This document shows positions 25,883 through 34,964 of a DNA stretch of 64,000 nt, one piece after another. Both the position numbers and the translations under genes were made by a program. The notes below the pieces were generated by a model. It did not search any database. It was not told the origin of the DNA and saw only the letters and a program-made list of their open reading frames with translations. The stretch lies in contig NZ_VTEI01000003.1 of NCBI RefSeq assembly GCF_008180415.1, positions 242,210 to 306,209 of the forward strand, read 5' to 3'. Position 1 is the first letter of the stretch; every line of letters starts with the position of its first letter. The DNA is from Rossellomorea vietnamensis. GTDB taxonomy: Bacteria; Bacillota; Bacilli; Bacillales; Bacillaceae_B.

Positions 25883-27640
25883 TCTCCTGGATACACGTCT
25901 CCCCTCAAAACTTGCAACTCATGTACCCAGCCGTCGCTTCTGGATACACGTCTCCTCCCAAATCTACCAACTCATGTATCCACCCGGCGCTTCTGGATAC
26001 ATATCTCCACCAAAAAACCACAACTCATGTACCCACACCGCGCTTCTGGATACATACCTCCCCTCAAATCTAACAACTCATGTATCCACCCGACGCTCTT
26101 GGATACATATCTCCCTTCAAATCTATCAACTCATGTATCCACCCGACGCTCTTGGATACACATCTTAGCCTAAATCCACCAACTCATGTACCCACCAGAC
26201 GCTTTTGGATACATATCTTCACTAAAAAACAACAACTTATGTACCCACACCGCGCTCCTGGGTACACGCCTCCACCAAAATCTATCAACTCATGTACCCA
26301 CACCACGCTCCCGGATACACATCTCTACCAAAAAACCTCAACTCATGTACCCACACCGCGCTCCTGGATACACATCTCCCCTCAAATCTATCAACTCATG
26401 TATCCACCCGACGCCCCTGGATACATATCTCCTCCCAAATCTATCAACTCATGTATCCACCCGACGCTCTTGGATACACGTTTCCTCTCAAATCTATCAA
26501 CTCATGTACCCACCCGACGCTCTTAGATACACATCTTAGCCTAAATCCACCAACTCATGTACCCACCCCACGCTCCCGGATACACATCTCCCCTCAAATC
26601 TATCAACTCATGTATCCACACGACGCCCCTGGATACATATCTCCCCTCAAATCTATCAACTCATGTACCCACCCGACGCTCTTGGATACACATCTTCGCC
26701 TAAATCCACCTACTCATGTACCCACACCACGCTCCTGGGTACACGTCTCCTCTCAAATCCACCTACTCATGTATCCACCCAACGATCCTGGATACACGTC
26801 TCTACAGCAAAACCACAACTCATGTATCCACCCAACGCTCTTGGATACACATCTTAGCCTAAATCCACCTACTCATGTACCCACCCGACGCTTCTGGATA
26901 CATATCTTAGCCTAAATCCACCTACTCATGTATCCACCCGGCGCTTCTGGATACATATCTCCACCAAAAAACCACAACTCATGTACCCACACCGCGCTTC
27001 TGGATACATACCTCCCCTCAAATCTAACAACTCATGTATCCACCCGACGCTCTTGGATACACGTCTCCGCCCAAATCCACCAACTCATGTATCCACCCAA
27101 CGTTCCTGGATACACATCTCCCCTCAAATCTATCAACTCATGTACCCACACCACGCTCCCGGATACACATCTCTACCAAAAAACCTCAACTCATGTACCC
27201 ACACCGCGCTCCTGGATACACATCTCCCCTCAAATCTATCAACTCATGTATCCACCCGACGCTTCTGTATACACATCTCCCCTCAAATCTATCAACTCAT
27301 GTATCCACCCGACGCCCCTGGATACATATCTCCTCTCAAATCTATCAACTCATGTACCCACCTCACCCTCTTGGATACACATCTCCTCCCAAATCTATCA
27401 ACTCAGTATCCACCCGACGCTCTTGGATACACGTTTCCTCTCAAATCTATCAACTCATGTACCCACCCGACGCTCCTAGATACACATCTCAGCACAAAAA
27501 CCACAACTCATGTACCCACCTCACCCTCTTGGATACATATCTCCTCTCAAATCCACCAACTCATGTACCCACCCGACGCTCTCTTGGATACACGTCTCCA
27601 CCAAAAAACCACAACTCATGCACCCACCAACCCGGAGCGA
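25883..27640. repeat. R3: tandem array of ~53-bp hairpin units (about 33 copies)
   Basis: Same unit layout as R2: TGTA(T/C)CC, 13-14 bases, GG(A/G)TACA, CATCTCCCCTCAAATCTATC, AACTCA. By my reading about half the units are TACCC with GGATA, most of the rest TATCC with GGATA, and two are TACCC with GGGTA; none is TATCC with GGGTA. Larger duplications are visible: the units around 25975-26090 recur at about 26929-27050, and 26290-26400 recur at 27143-27250. It lies between the B12 riboswitch promoter region and the 3' end of the NERD gene. Confidence 0.93.
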
Positions 27641-27690
27641 ATCCCCTTCATCTTTCAGTAACACCATTTTCAACGAACCTCTCCTCCAAA

Positions 27691-28599
27691 CTACCTAAAA
27701 AAATAAGAACTCACCCCATGCCCCTGCTGCTGGCAATTACCCTTTAAAACCTTTCGAATCGTTCGCTTGTCTTTAAAAATCCCACACCAATCAAACAGTC
27801 TATTAGTTGTTAATTTTTCAGAAGGAAACAGCAATCGAAACTCTTCCATACTTCTCAAAACAGCTTGCTCCGTACTTTCTTGCAGCTGGCAGGATTCACA
27901 ATAAAAGGAAGTGTATATTGGCGGGCTGTAAAACTTGAGGCATCCGGGACAGGCAATGCCCTTTTGAAGGGTTTGATAGTCGTAGTGCGGGAGGTTGGAA
28001 TAAGTCGATTCATTGATATGGAGCGAAAGAAGGGTCTGTGCCAGCTTCATGTCGGAAGGGGTAATTTTTACAGGTTCGTTATTCAGCTTTTCTATAAAGC
28101 GGTTAAGCTGGGCGGGATATACAATGGGAAGGCCTGACGGGATGTCGTATAGGTGAAATTCTGGATTGATGAAAATGAGGTGGGATTCTACGGTATGGCG
28201 GAAGCCTTTTTCGCGGAGTAATTGAGTCAGCAGCGCATCTGTTCGTTGAACTTGCAGGAGTGGATTTTTCACTATGATATTGTTGGGGGAGAACCACTTG
28301 TTTTCTTTTATAATGTAATCGCCCTCAAAGTTTTTGACTTCAAAAATATGAAGCTTATTCGAGGCGATGGCCATGGAGTCAATTTGATACTCGTTATTAT
28401 TTTGCTTCAATGTTACATCATTTAAGAATGCCATTTTTTCTCTGAGAGGTTCGGTCAGCTTATCAAAGGCGAGTTCTCCTTCGAATCCTTTTTCCTTGTA
28501 ATCGAGGTAATTCTTCTCCTCATTCGTAAAGTGCAGCCTTGGTTTCAACCCTCTTAGCATCAATAATTCTTGAGATGGTTCTCGATCTTTGATTAACAA
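27691..28599 (-). CDS. NERD-domain protein with zinc-ribbon-like Cys pairs
   Basis: About 302 residues. The NERD (nuclease-related) core is visible: GFEGELAFDKL, then NNEYQIDSMAIASNKLHIFEVKNFEGDY, where D and E-x-K fit a PD-(D/E)XK-like fold. The C-terminal part has CPGC and CESCQ pairs, a likely zinc ribbon. I favour a TTG start at 28599, 8 nt after AGGAG; ATG 28605 and ATG 28632 are alternatives with poor spacing. The 3' end abuts array R3. NERD proteins are presumed DNA-processing; specific role unknown. Confidence 0.82.
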   Translation of the reverse strand: MLIKDREPSQELLMLRGLKPRLHFTNEEKNYLDYKEKGFEGELAFDKLTEPLREKMAFLNDVTLKQNNNEYQIDSMAIASNKLHIFEVKNFEGDYIIKENKWFSPNNIIVKNPLLQVQRTDALLTQLLREKGFRHTVESHLIFINPEFHLYDIPSGLPIVYPAQLNRFIEKLNNEPVKITPSDMKLAQTLLSLHINESTYSNLPHYDYQTLQKGIACPGCLKFYSPPIYTSFYCESCQLQESTEQAVLRSMEEFRLLFPSEKLTTNRLFDWCGIFKDKRTIRKVLKGNCQQQGHGVSSYFFR

Positions 28600-28835
28600 A
28601 TACATCACTCCTTTTAAGCCAATTTTACCCATATTCCTTGTCAGAGTCTACTTATTTTCTCTATAACTTTGCGTTTATTCACCAAAAAGAATGAATTTAC
28701 ACTAACGAAACAAAACTGCCTCCTCAGTCTTGAATAAATTGGTACATCAGCAGAATAAGAGGAAGTTAATTACAATCTTTGGTGAACAGGCTTTCACTGA
28801 GTAAATGGGAGAAAAAACTTGTCCCTGGTCCCTAA

Positions 28836-28880
28836 AAACAAAAAACACCCCAAAACCTTCGAAAAGGCGTGGGGTGTCAC
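28836..28880 (-). terminator. Intrinsic terminator of the beta-glucosidase gene
   Basis: On the minus strand ACACCCCACGCCTTTTC, GAAGGTTTTGGGGTGT and a T-rich tail. Related hairpin sequences occur at about 46888-46934, 54028-54073 and 55610-55657. Confidence 0.85.
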
Positions 28881-28885
28881 TGTTC

Positions 28886-30232
28886 CTACTTCATATCAAA
28901 CCAGCCATTATTCACAGTCTGCTTATACCAGTAATAGCTGTCTTTTTTCGTTCTCTTTAATGTATGAAAGTCAATGTGGATTAATCCAAAGCGTTTATCA
29001 TAGCCTTCTGCCCACTCAAAGTTGTCAAGAAGAGACCATGTTAAGTACCCTTTGATATTCACTCCCGACTCAATGCTGCGCTGCAGGGATGTCAGGTGTT
29101 GTTTCAGATACTGGATTCTTCTAGTATCCTTGACGCGGCCGTCTTCAACTCCATCATTATAGCAAGCTCCATTTTCTGTGATATAAATCGGAACATCGCC
29201 ATACTGATCTTTTATCTTGCATAGAACTTTGTAGAATCCTTCAGGATAGATGTTCCAGCCTATATCCGTTTTTTCATAACCGATATCTACTTTTTCTACA
29301 TCAAATAGTTCGTGATCCTTCTTATACCTTGCGACACTTCCGGTATAGTAGTTGATGCCAAGGAAGTCGATTTTCTGATTGATTGTTTCCATATCTCCCT
29401 CTTCGATCTTAAGGGTAACGCCTTTTTGCTTGAACCATTCCAGCATAAACTCAGGGTAGCTTCCCTTGAAAATTGGATCGAAGAACCATTCGATAAACCA
29501 TCCGGTAGCTCTGTTAGAGGCATCGATGTCTTCCTGTTTGTCACTGAAAGGTTCATTCCATTCAGTATTAGGAGCATAACCGATTCCGCCCTCTACTCCA
29601 GATTCTCTGAATCGGGAAACCGCTTTCCCATGTGCCAGCATTAAGTGATGAGAAATGGTGGTTGCCAACTGAAGGTCCTGATATCCAGGGGCATGCACTC
29701 CAATGAAATTGGATAGGAATGATACACACCAAGGTTCATTGATGGTCAGCCAATTTTTGATTTTTCCGCTGAATTCCTTGAACATGAATGCTGCATAATC
29801 AGCAAACGCCTCCACCGTTTCTCTGTTTTCCCAGCCGCCCTTATCTTGAAGAGCCTGCGGCAGATCCCAGTGATACAGTGTACACATCGGTTCAATTCCG
29901 TTTGACAGCAGTGAATCTATGAAATTATGATAATATTGAACACCTTCTTGATTAACTTCGCCTGTTCCCTCAGGAAATATCCGCGGCCAGGATACTGAAA
30001 AGCGGTATGTGTCTATACCCAGTTCTTTCATTAATTCTATGTCTTCCTCATAGCGGTGATAGCTGTCACAAGCGACATCACCGTTATCTCCATTTACGAC
30101 GTTCCCAGGCGTATGGGAAAATGTATCCCAAATCGAAAGACCTCTTCCGCCTTCAAACGCAGCTCCCTCAATTTGATAAGCCGCCGTTGCAGCTCCCCAT
30201 TTCATATCTTTTGGAAATTCAATAATAGCCAT
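28886..30232 (-). CDS. Glycoside hydrolase family 1 beta-glucosidase
   Basis: 448 residues, the normal GH1 length. Starts with the family signature FPKDMKWGAATAAYQIEGA. Acid/base Glu is in LTINEPW and the nucleophile Glu in YITENGA; LLDNFEWAEGYDKRFGL is the conserved C-terminal block. It hydrolyses cytosolic beta-glucosides; the ABC rather than PTS transporter in the same cluster argues for unphosphorylated substrates. Last gene of a five-gene minus-strand cluster and followed by a terminator. Confidence 0.94.
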   Translation of the reverse strand: MAIIEFPKDMKWGAATAAYQIEGAAFEGGRGLSIWDTFSHTPGNVVNGDNGDVACDSYHRYEEDIELMKELGIDTYRFSVSWPRIFPEGTGEVNQEGVQYYHNFIDSLLSNGIEPMCTLYHWDLPQALQDKGGWENRETVEAFADYAAFMFKEFSGKIKNWLTINEPWCVSFLSNFIGVHAPGYQDLQLATTISHHLMLAHGKAVSRFRESGVEGGIGYAPNTEWNEPFSDKQEDIDASNRATGWFIEWFFDPIFKGSYPEFMLEWFKQKGVTLKIEEGDMETINQKIDFLGINYYTGSVARYKKDHELFDVEKVDIGYEKTDIGWNIYPEGFYKVLCKIKDQYGDVPIYITENGACYNDGVEDGRVKDTRRIQYLKQHLTSLQRSIESGVNIKGYLTWSLLDNFEWAEGYDKRFGLIHIDFHTLKRTKKDSYYWYKQTVNNGWFDMK

Positions 30233-30434
30233 TTAAGTGCCTCCCTATCTTGTTGTTATGCCAACACGAATTTGTGTACTTATATTCTATTTAAAGAGCA
30301 GCTGCAGGTGTTATTACTCCAACGTTCACCTGGCCTGCAGTCCCAAAGGGATTTGCTCCTTTTGTCCCAATCAAGGCTGCAAAATTACACTAGTGCAAAA
30401 AACCTCTATTTTTCTAAAAGAAATTCTATTATTT

Positions 30435-31454
30435 TCAAATGGATTTCCCTCCGCAAGATTCCCTGACAATTAATTCGGAATCAATAAAAACCGGCTTCAA
30501 TTCACATTCACTATTGATTAAATCATTCAGCATATGCGCAGCCAGCTTGCCAAGCTTTTCTTTATCCTGCCTGACCGTCGAAAGCTTTGGATCACTATAG
30601 CGGCAGGCATCGATATCATCACACCCAATTAAACGGATATCTTCCGGCATTCTGAGTCCAGCTTCCTTCATAGCCCTCATCGCTCCGAATGCCATCATGT
30701 CTGAAGCTGCATAAACAGCCTGCGGAAGGTGAGTTTCCTGCAATATTTTCTTCATTGCAGAAAACCCGCTCTCTTCATGAAAATCTCCATATTGTATCCA
30801 TTTTTCTTTCACATCAAGTCCAAATTGATTCATAGCGGTCAGGAATCCCTGCTCTCTCAGCTTGTTTATCGCTGAATCTTGATTACCGCCTATAAACCCA
30901 ATTTCCCTGATGGAATTTAAGTACAGGTGCTCCACCACTTTTCTGGAGAGATTGATGTTATCGGTCATCACATAGCTGGACCGCGGACCCTTTATCTCAA
31001 GGTCAATGCCTATACAAGGGATATCGCTTTCCACCAACTCATAGATGGCATCCTCTATCTCTTCTCCCGTGATGATCAAACATCCATCTACATGGAAGTG
31101 GCGGCATCTTGCTAAGTAGCTTCCATTGTCTTGGTGAAAATGTTCATTGGAGAACATTAATATGTCATACCCTAATAAACCAATCGTTTTTTTGAATGAT
31201 GTTACGACCTCCATGAAAAAAGGGTGGGTGAATTCGACATTAATTCGTCCAGCATAGATAACACCAATAAGATTTGACTTTTTGGTAGCTAGTGACTTTG
31301 CAGAAAAGTTAGGCTGATAACCCGTTTCGGCAATTATTTTCAATACCTTCTTCTTGGTTGCTTCACTTATGCTGCCGGTATTATTTATAATTTTTGATAC
31401 GGTGCCTGGAGAGACTCCTGCCAGCAGCGCTATATCTTTTATGGTTAAATTCAT
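30435..31454 (-). CDS. LacI-family transcriptional regulator
   Basis: About 339 residues. The N-terminal helix-turn-helix (IKDIALLAGVSPGTVSKI) and hinge precede a periplasmic-binding-protein-like effector domain (IPCIGIDLEI, IRLIGCDDIDAC). I chose the second ATG (31454), 6 nt after the GAGGG motif. It lies between permease and beta-glucosidase genes and most likely represses this operon through the palindromes at 34741-34873, released by a beta-glucoside. Confidence 0.93.
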   Translation of the reverse strand: MNLTIKDIALLAGVSPGTVSKIINNTGSISEATKKKVLKIIAETGYQPNFSAKSLATKKSNLIGVIYAGRINVEFTHPFFMEVVTSFKKTIGLLGYDILMFSNEHFHQDNGSYLARCRHFHVDGCLIITGEEIEDAIYELVESDIPCIGIDLEIKGPRSSYVMTDNINLSRKVVEHLYLNSIREIGFIGGNQDSAINKLREQGFLTAMNQFGLDVKEKWIQYGDFHEESGFSAMKKILQETHLPQAVYAASDMMAFGAMRAMKEAGLRMPEDIRLIGCDDIDACRYSDPKLSTVRQDKEKLGKLAAHMLNDLINSECELKPVFIDSELIVRESCGGKSI

Positions 31455-31553
31455 TTTCATCCCTCAATCGCCATTTGGTAGGATTCACTCCCTTTAGGTT
31501 ACTAATAAAAGGTAGATGAATCAATTGCGTCATCACAATTCAGGGAAATCTAA

Positions 31554-32396
31554 TCATTTAACTGAACCTTCTGTGATACTCGATATGAAAAGTCTGTTGA
31601 AGAACAAGAAAACCACCAGCAATGGTACAGTTGCCCAGAACACTCCGGATAAGATCATTCCAAAGTCTATATTGAATGTATTGCTCAAGTTAGCCAACGC
31701 AACTTGAATCGTGTAATTCTCTGGATCTCTTAAAACGGTAAACTGCCATAAAAACTCTCCCCATATAGCAGTAAAAACAATGATCCCGAGCGTGGCAAAT
31801 GCCGGAAGAATAATCGGCAGCACGATGCTTCGGTAAATTCTAAAGTTTGAGCATCCATCAAGCTTGGCCGCTTCTATCAATTCGTCCGGTACAGATTCAC
31901 TGACATATTGCCTCATCAGGAAGATCCCCAGCGGATTTAAGAAGAACACCACCATGACACCAGCCAATGTATCTAACAAACCCGCTTTCGAGATTAGAAA
32001 GTACTGCGGGATCAAACCCAGCTGCGGAGGTATGATCATCGTCAGCAGGATGGCATAAAATAGAATATTTTTACCCGGAAATTTAAACTTAGCGAACGCA
32101 AATCCCGCGAGCGAACTAATAATCAGTACAACCAGCGTAACGACAGTACAAATAACGAACGAATTCCAAATGGCATGGAAGAAATCGATCTGAGCGAGTA
32201 CCTTTTGAAAATTGCTGACCAGCATGCTGCCTGGTGTGATGGTCGGCGGAATCGAATTGTAAGCTGAACTTGGTGATGTAGCCATAACAAACATCCAGTA
32301 AAACGGAAACAAGGAAAAGAGAGAAGCCAGTGACAAAAATGTATAGATTACTATATTGCTAAAGGTAAACTTTTTCTTTCTCACATCTTTTTTCAT
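31554..32396 (-). CDS. Sugar ABC transporter permease (MalG type)
   Basis: 280 residues, six predicted helices, with the EAA motif DELIEAAKLDGCSNFRIYRSIVLPI and an N-terminal helix followed by LFPFYWMFVMA. Pairs with the MalF-type permease, whose gene it overlaps by 4 nt. Imports oligosaccharides, here probably beta-glucosides such as cellobiose. No ATPase gene lies in the cluster, so a shared MsmX-type ATPase is presumably used. Confidence 0.93.
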   Translation of the reverse strand: MKKDVRKKKFTFSNIVIYTFLSLASLFSLFPFYWMFVMATSPSSAYNSIPPTITPGSMLVSNFQKVLAQIDFFHAIWNSFVICTVVTLVVLIISSLAGFAFAKFKFPGKNILFYAILLTMIIPPQLGLIPQYFLISKAGLLDTLAGVMVVFFLNPLGIFLMRQYVSESVPDELIEAAKLDGCSNFRIYRSIVLPIILPAFATLGIIVFTAIWGEFLWQFTVLRDPENYTIQVALANLSNTFNIDFGMILSGVFWATVPLLVVFLFFNRLFISSITEGSVK

Positions 32397-33343
32397 CCTC
32401 TGACTCCCTTCTTCTTCCTGCCATATCCCGAAGTAAGCATGGTGTTTATGGCAGCAAAAATAATGATGATAAACAACAGAATAACGGCAGTTGCTGAAGC
32501 TGTACCAAATGATTGCAGCGTAAAGGCATCACGATATAAATACATCACGATAGTCAATGCTTCATCTCTTGCAAATGCCCCCGCTCCGAGAAAGACCGTC
32601 GGTTCAGAGAAGAGCTGCAGTGCACCTACAGTCGAGAAAAACACGGTCAGAATGATAAATGGCTTCAAGAGCGGCATCGTTATATAAATCAGCTGCTGCA
32701 TCTTATTCGCTCCATCTATGGTAGCGGCTTCATATAAGTCGTTGGAAATGCTTTGGATTCCTGCCAAATAAATAATTGTGTTATAGCCTATCCATCTCCA
32801 AAAGACCATTATGGAAATTGCGATTTTTGTACCCCACTCGGATGATGACCAGTTAACAGGGTCAAAACCAAATACCCCCAATACATAGTTAGCCAGCGAG
32901 GATTCATGGTTACTGAATAGCACACTAAAAATCAGGGCTACTGCGACCATAGAGGTTATATATGGCATAAAAATCGTTATTCTGAAAAAAGCTTTGAATC
33001 GAAGAAACGTCAAATTTAATAAAAACGCCAAAATAATTCCTACTATTATTTGAGGTGCTGTCCCCATCAATCCAATAACAATCGTGTTATAGACTGACTT
33101 CCAGAAAAGAGGATCGGTCAAGACAATTTTAAAATTATCCAAACCGGCAAAAGTCATTGGACTTAATCCATTCCATTTTTGGAAGGCCAAATAAATACTG
33201 AAAACCGCAGGGTACAGCCCTATAATGCCAAATATAATAAAGAAAGGAGCTATATATAGATAGCCAGAGATCATATCTTTCTTCGCTTCAGATAAGTATT
33301 TCTTATCCTTGATGTTTTGTGCCTTGCCGTTTAAAGTGTCCAT
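32393..33343 (-). CDS. Sugar ABC transporter permease (MalF type)
   Basis: 316 residues, six helices with the EAA loop NDLYEAATIDGANKMQQLIYITMPLLK. Overlaps the MalG-type gene by 4 nt (coupled translation) and follows the binding-protein gene by about 70 bp. Confidence 0.93.
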   Translation of the reverse strand: MDTLNGKAQNIKDKKYLSEAKKDMISGYLYIAPFFIIFGIIGLYPAVFSIYLAFQKWNGLSPMTFAGLDNFKIVLTDPLFWKSVYNTIVIGLMGTAPQIIVGIILAFLLNLTFLRFKAFFRITIFMPYITSMVAVALIFSVLFSNHESSLANYVLGVFGFDPVNWSSSEWGTKIAISIMVFWRWIGYNTIIYLAGIQSISNDLYEAATIDGANKMQQLIYITMPLLKPFIILTVFFSTVGALQLFSEPTVFLGAGAFARDEALTIVMYLYRDAFTLQSFGTASATAVILLFIIIIFAAINTMLTSGYGRKKKGVRG

Positions 33344-33412
33344 ATTCCCCCACTCCCGCTTATGTAGTAGGGTATGGATGCCAAATAGGCCGCCATACCC
33401 ACATTCACTCCA

Positions 33413-34696
33413 TTATCTGCTCATTAAATCTTTAGCACGCTTCACTGCTGCTTGCCATTCCTCTTCAGGATCGCCGCCATTCCGGACGTTATCAAGCGCA
33501 TTCATAATCTCCTGTTGTACTGGGAAATACTTAACTCCTTTAAATACAGAGCCCTCAATATCCTGAGCTGCTTGAGCAAAAACAGTAGATGTTACTTGCC
33601 CGCCAAAGAATTCGTCCTCATTGGTTTTAAATTCTTCCATGTCATATACAGATGTAGCAGACGGGAATAATCCTTTACTTTGGAAAGACTTCAACTGATT
33701 CTCAGGAGATACCAGCCATTCTACAAAGTCATATGCTTCCTGAGGGTGATCTGTCTCACTTGGGATTGAAATGTAGGAACCTCCCCAGTTCGCTGCAAAT
33801 TCAGTCGGCAAAGTCGCTACTCTCCATTTCCCTACAGCGTCAGGTGCATTGCCTTCCATCCAGCCTTTTAACCAACCTGCACCCAATTCAGCAGCAAACT
33901 CGCCAGTATTCACACCATTTGCCCATTCAGGTGTCCACATATCCAACTTGCCCACAATTCCTGCCTCATATAATTCGACAGCATAGTCATATGCTTTCTT
34001 TGCAGCATTTCCGCTTTCTTCTATAAGTAGTTCTCCTTCAGGATTCAAGTAAGTTTCAGGTGAAGCATCAATGTAAGCACGATACGCCATTTCCATACTA
34101 TCCACAAAAGGTTTTCCAGTAGCCTCTTTTAATTTAATTCCTGCTTCCTTAAAGGCTTCAGGAGAATTTATTAGTGCTGATACTTCTTCTGGGTCTGTAG
34201 GCAGTCCAGCTTCCTCGAACAGATCTACACGGTAGTACAATGCTTTCGGTCCGATATCTGTTGGCAGTCCATACAAGAAATCACCTGATTGGTCTTCCCC
34301 TGTATTCCATTTCCATTCCAGGTACTGATCCTGAACATCTTTAGCTCCAAGATCATAAAGGTTTTCGAAACGATCCTGTGCTTCTTTAAACTTATCTAAT
34401 TGATCAACTTCAAGAGCTGCAATATCAGGAGCTCCGTTACCTGCAGCTAGAGCTGTGAATAACCCATTGTGGTGTTCCTCAGTTTCAGTTGTCCTGAATT
34501 TAATATCTACATTTGGATTTTCCGCTTCATATTCTTCTACTAGTTCTTCATAGTTTGTTGCTCCGAAGGCCCAGAAATCGAGCGTAACTTTCTCCCCGCC
34601 ATCACTACCTGCCTCGTCATTCCCGTTGCACGCAGCAAGTGAAAGTGCAAGCATTGATGACATACCAATCCCCATTAGTTTTTTCATGTTTCTCAT
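33413..34696 (-). CDS. Extracellular sugar-binding lipoprotein of the ABC transporter (SBP family 1)
   Basis: 427 residues. Signal with lipobox LAAC (LSLAACNGND), then a family-1 solute-binding fold (VTLDFWAFGATNYEEL; AAGNGAPDIAALEVDQL; SYISIPSETDHPQEAYDFVEWL). RBS GGGGGAG lies 6 nt before the ATG. First gene of the operon, immediately downstream of the LacI-type palindrome. Confidence 0.93.
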   Translation of the reverse strand: MRNMKKLMGIGMSSMLALSLAACNGNDEAGSDGGEKVTLDFWAFGATNYEELVEEYEAENPNVDIKFRTTETEEHHNGLFTALAAGNGAPDIAALEVDQLDKFKEAQDRFENLYDLGAKDVQDQYLEWKWNTGEDQSGDFLYGLPTDIGPKALYYRVDLFEEAGLPTDPEEVSALINSPEAFKEAGIKLKEATGKPFVDSMEMAYRAYIDASPETYLNPEGELLIEESGNAAKKAYDYAVELYEAGIVGKLDMWTPEWANGVNTGEFAAELGAGWLKGWMEGNAPDAVGKWRVATLPTEFAANWGGSYISIPSETDHPQEAYDFVEWLVSPENQLKSFQSKGLFPSATSVYDMEEFKTNEDEFFGGQVTSTVFAQAAQDIEGSVFKGVKYFPVQQEIMNALDNVRNGGDPEEEWQAAVKRAKDLMSR

Positions 34697-34740
34697 GTGA
34701 AACTCCCCCTTTTATTCGTTCCTCAAAATTGTAAACCAAT

Positions 34741-34760
34741 TTAGGAAACCGGTTTCCTAA
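34741..34760 (-). promoter_or_regulatory. Perfect 20-bp LacI-type operator
   Basis: TTAGGAAACCGGTTTCCTAA is a perfect palindrome with the central CCGG of LacI-family sites, 45 bp upstream of the binding-protein start codon. It is the best candidate operator for the regulator encoded at 30435. Confidence 0.75.
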
Positions 34761-34790
34761 ACAGATAAAAAAATATATCCGAAAGACATT

Positions 34791-34873
34791 TGGAAACGCT
34801 TTCTAACTGGATTATATCCTTATTTATTCCAAATAGCAATAGTTTTTTATAAAAAAAAGAAACCGCTTTCCTT
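34791..34873 (-). promoter_or_regulatory. Further LacI/CcpA-type sites upstream of the sugar operon
   Basis: TGGAAACGCTTTCTAA (34791-34806) resembles a cre site (TGNAANCGNTNNCA) with one end mismatch, and AGAAACCGCTTTCCT (about 34858-34872) is a third related site. They could serve catabolite repression by CcpA or co-operative binding of the local LacI regulator. Confidence 0.5.
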
Positions 34874-34964
34874 CTTGGTGCAAAAGGACAGCCCTTGGCC
34901 GCCAGGGGGGGCGGGTCTTGCTGCCATTTCTTCATGCACCAAGAGAACCTTCCCCCTGTCCTGC

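Noticed and set aside
16977-27640. CRISPR arrays at R2 and R3
   Set aside because: The whole ~53-bp unit repeats, so there are no unique spacers between conserved repeats, and no cas gene is in the window.
25714-27747. Forward open frames over array R3
   Set aside because: Same cause as in R2; frames change from unit to unit.
30260-30370. CTGCAGG...CCTGCAG dyad between the GH1 and LacI genes as an operator
   Set aside because: Imperfect, wide loop and unlike the 34741 palindrome; no promoter placed beside it.
34872-34947. Inverted repeat TTCTTGGTGCA / TGCACCAAGA as a mobile element
   Set aside because: Arms of about 10 bp around a 52-base G/C-rich loop, single occurrence, no target duplication; not enough to call an element.
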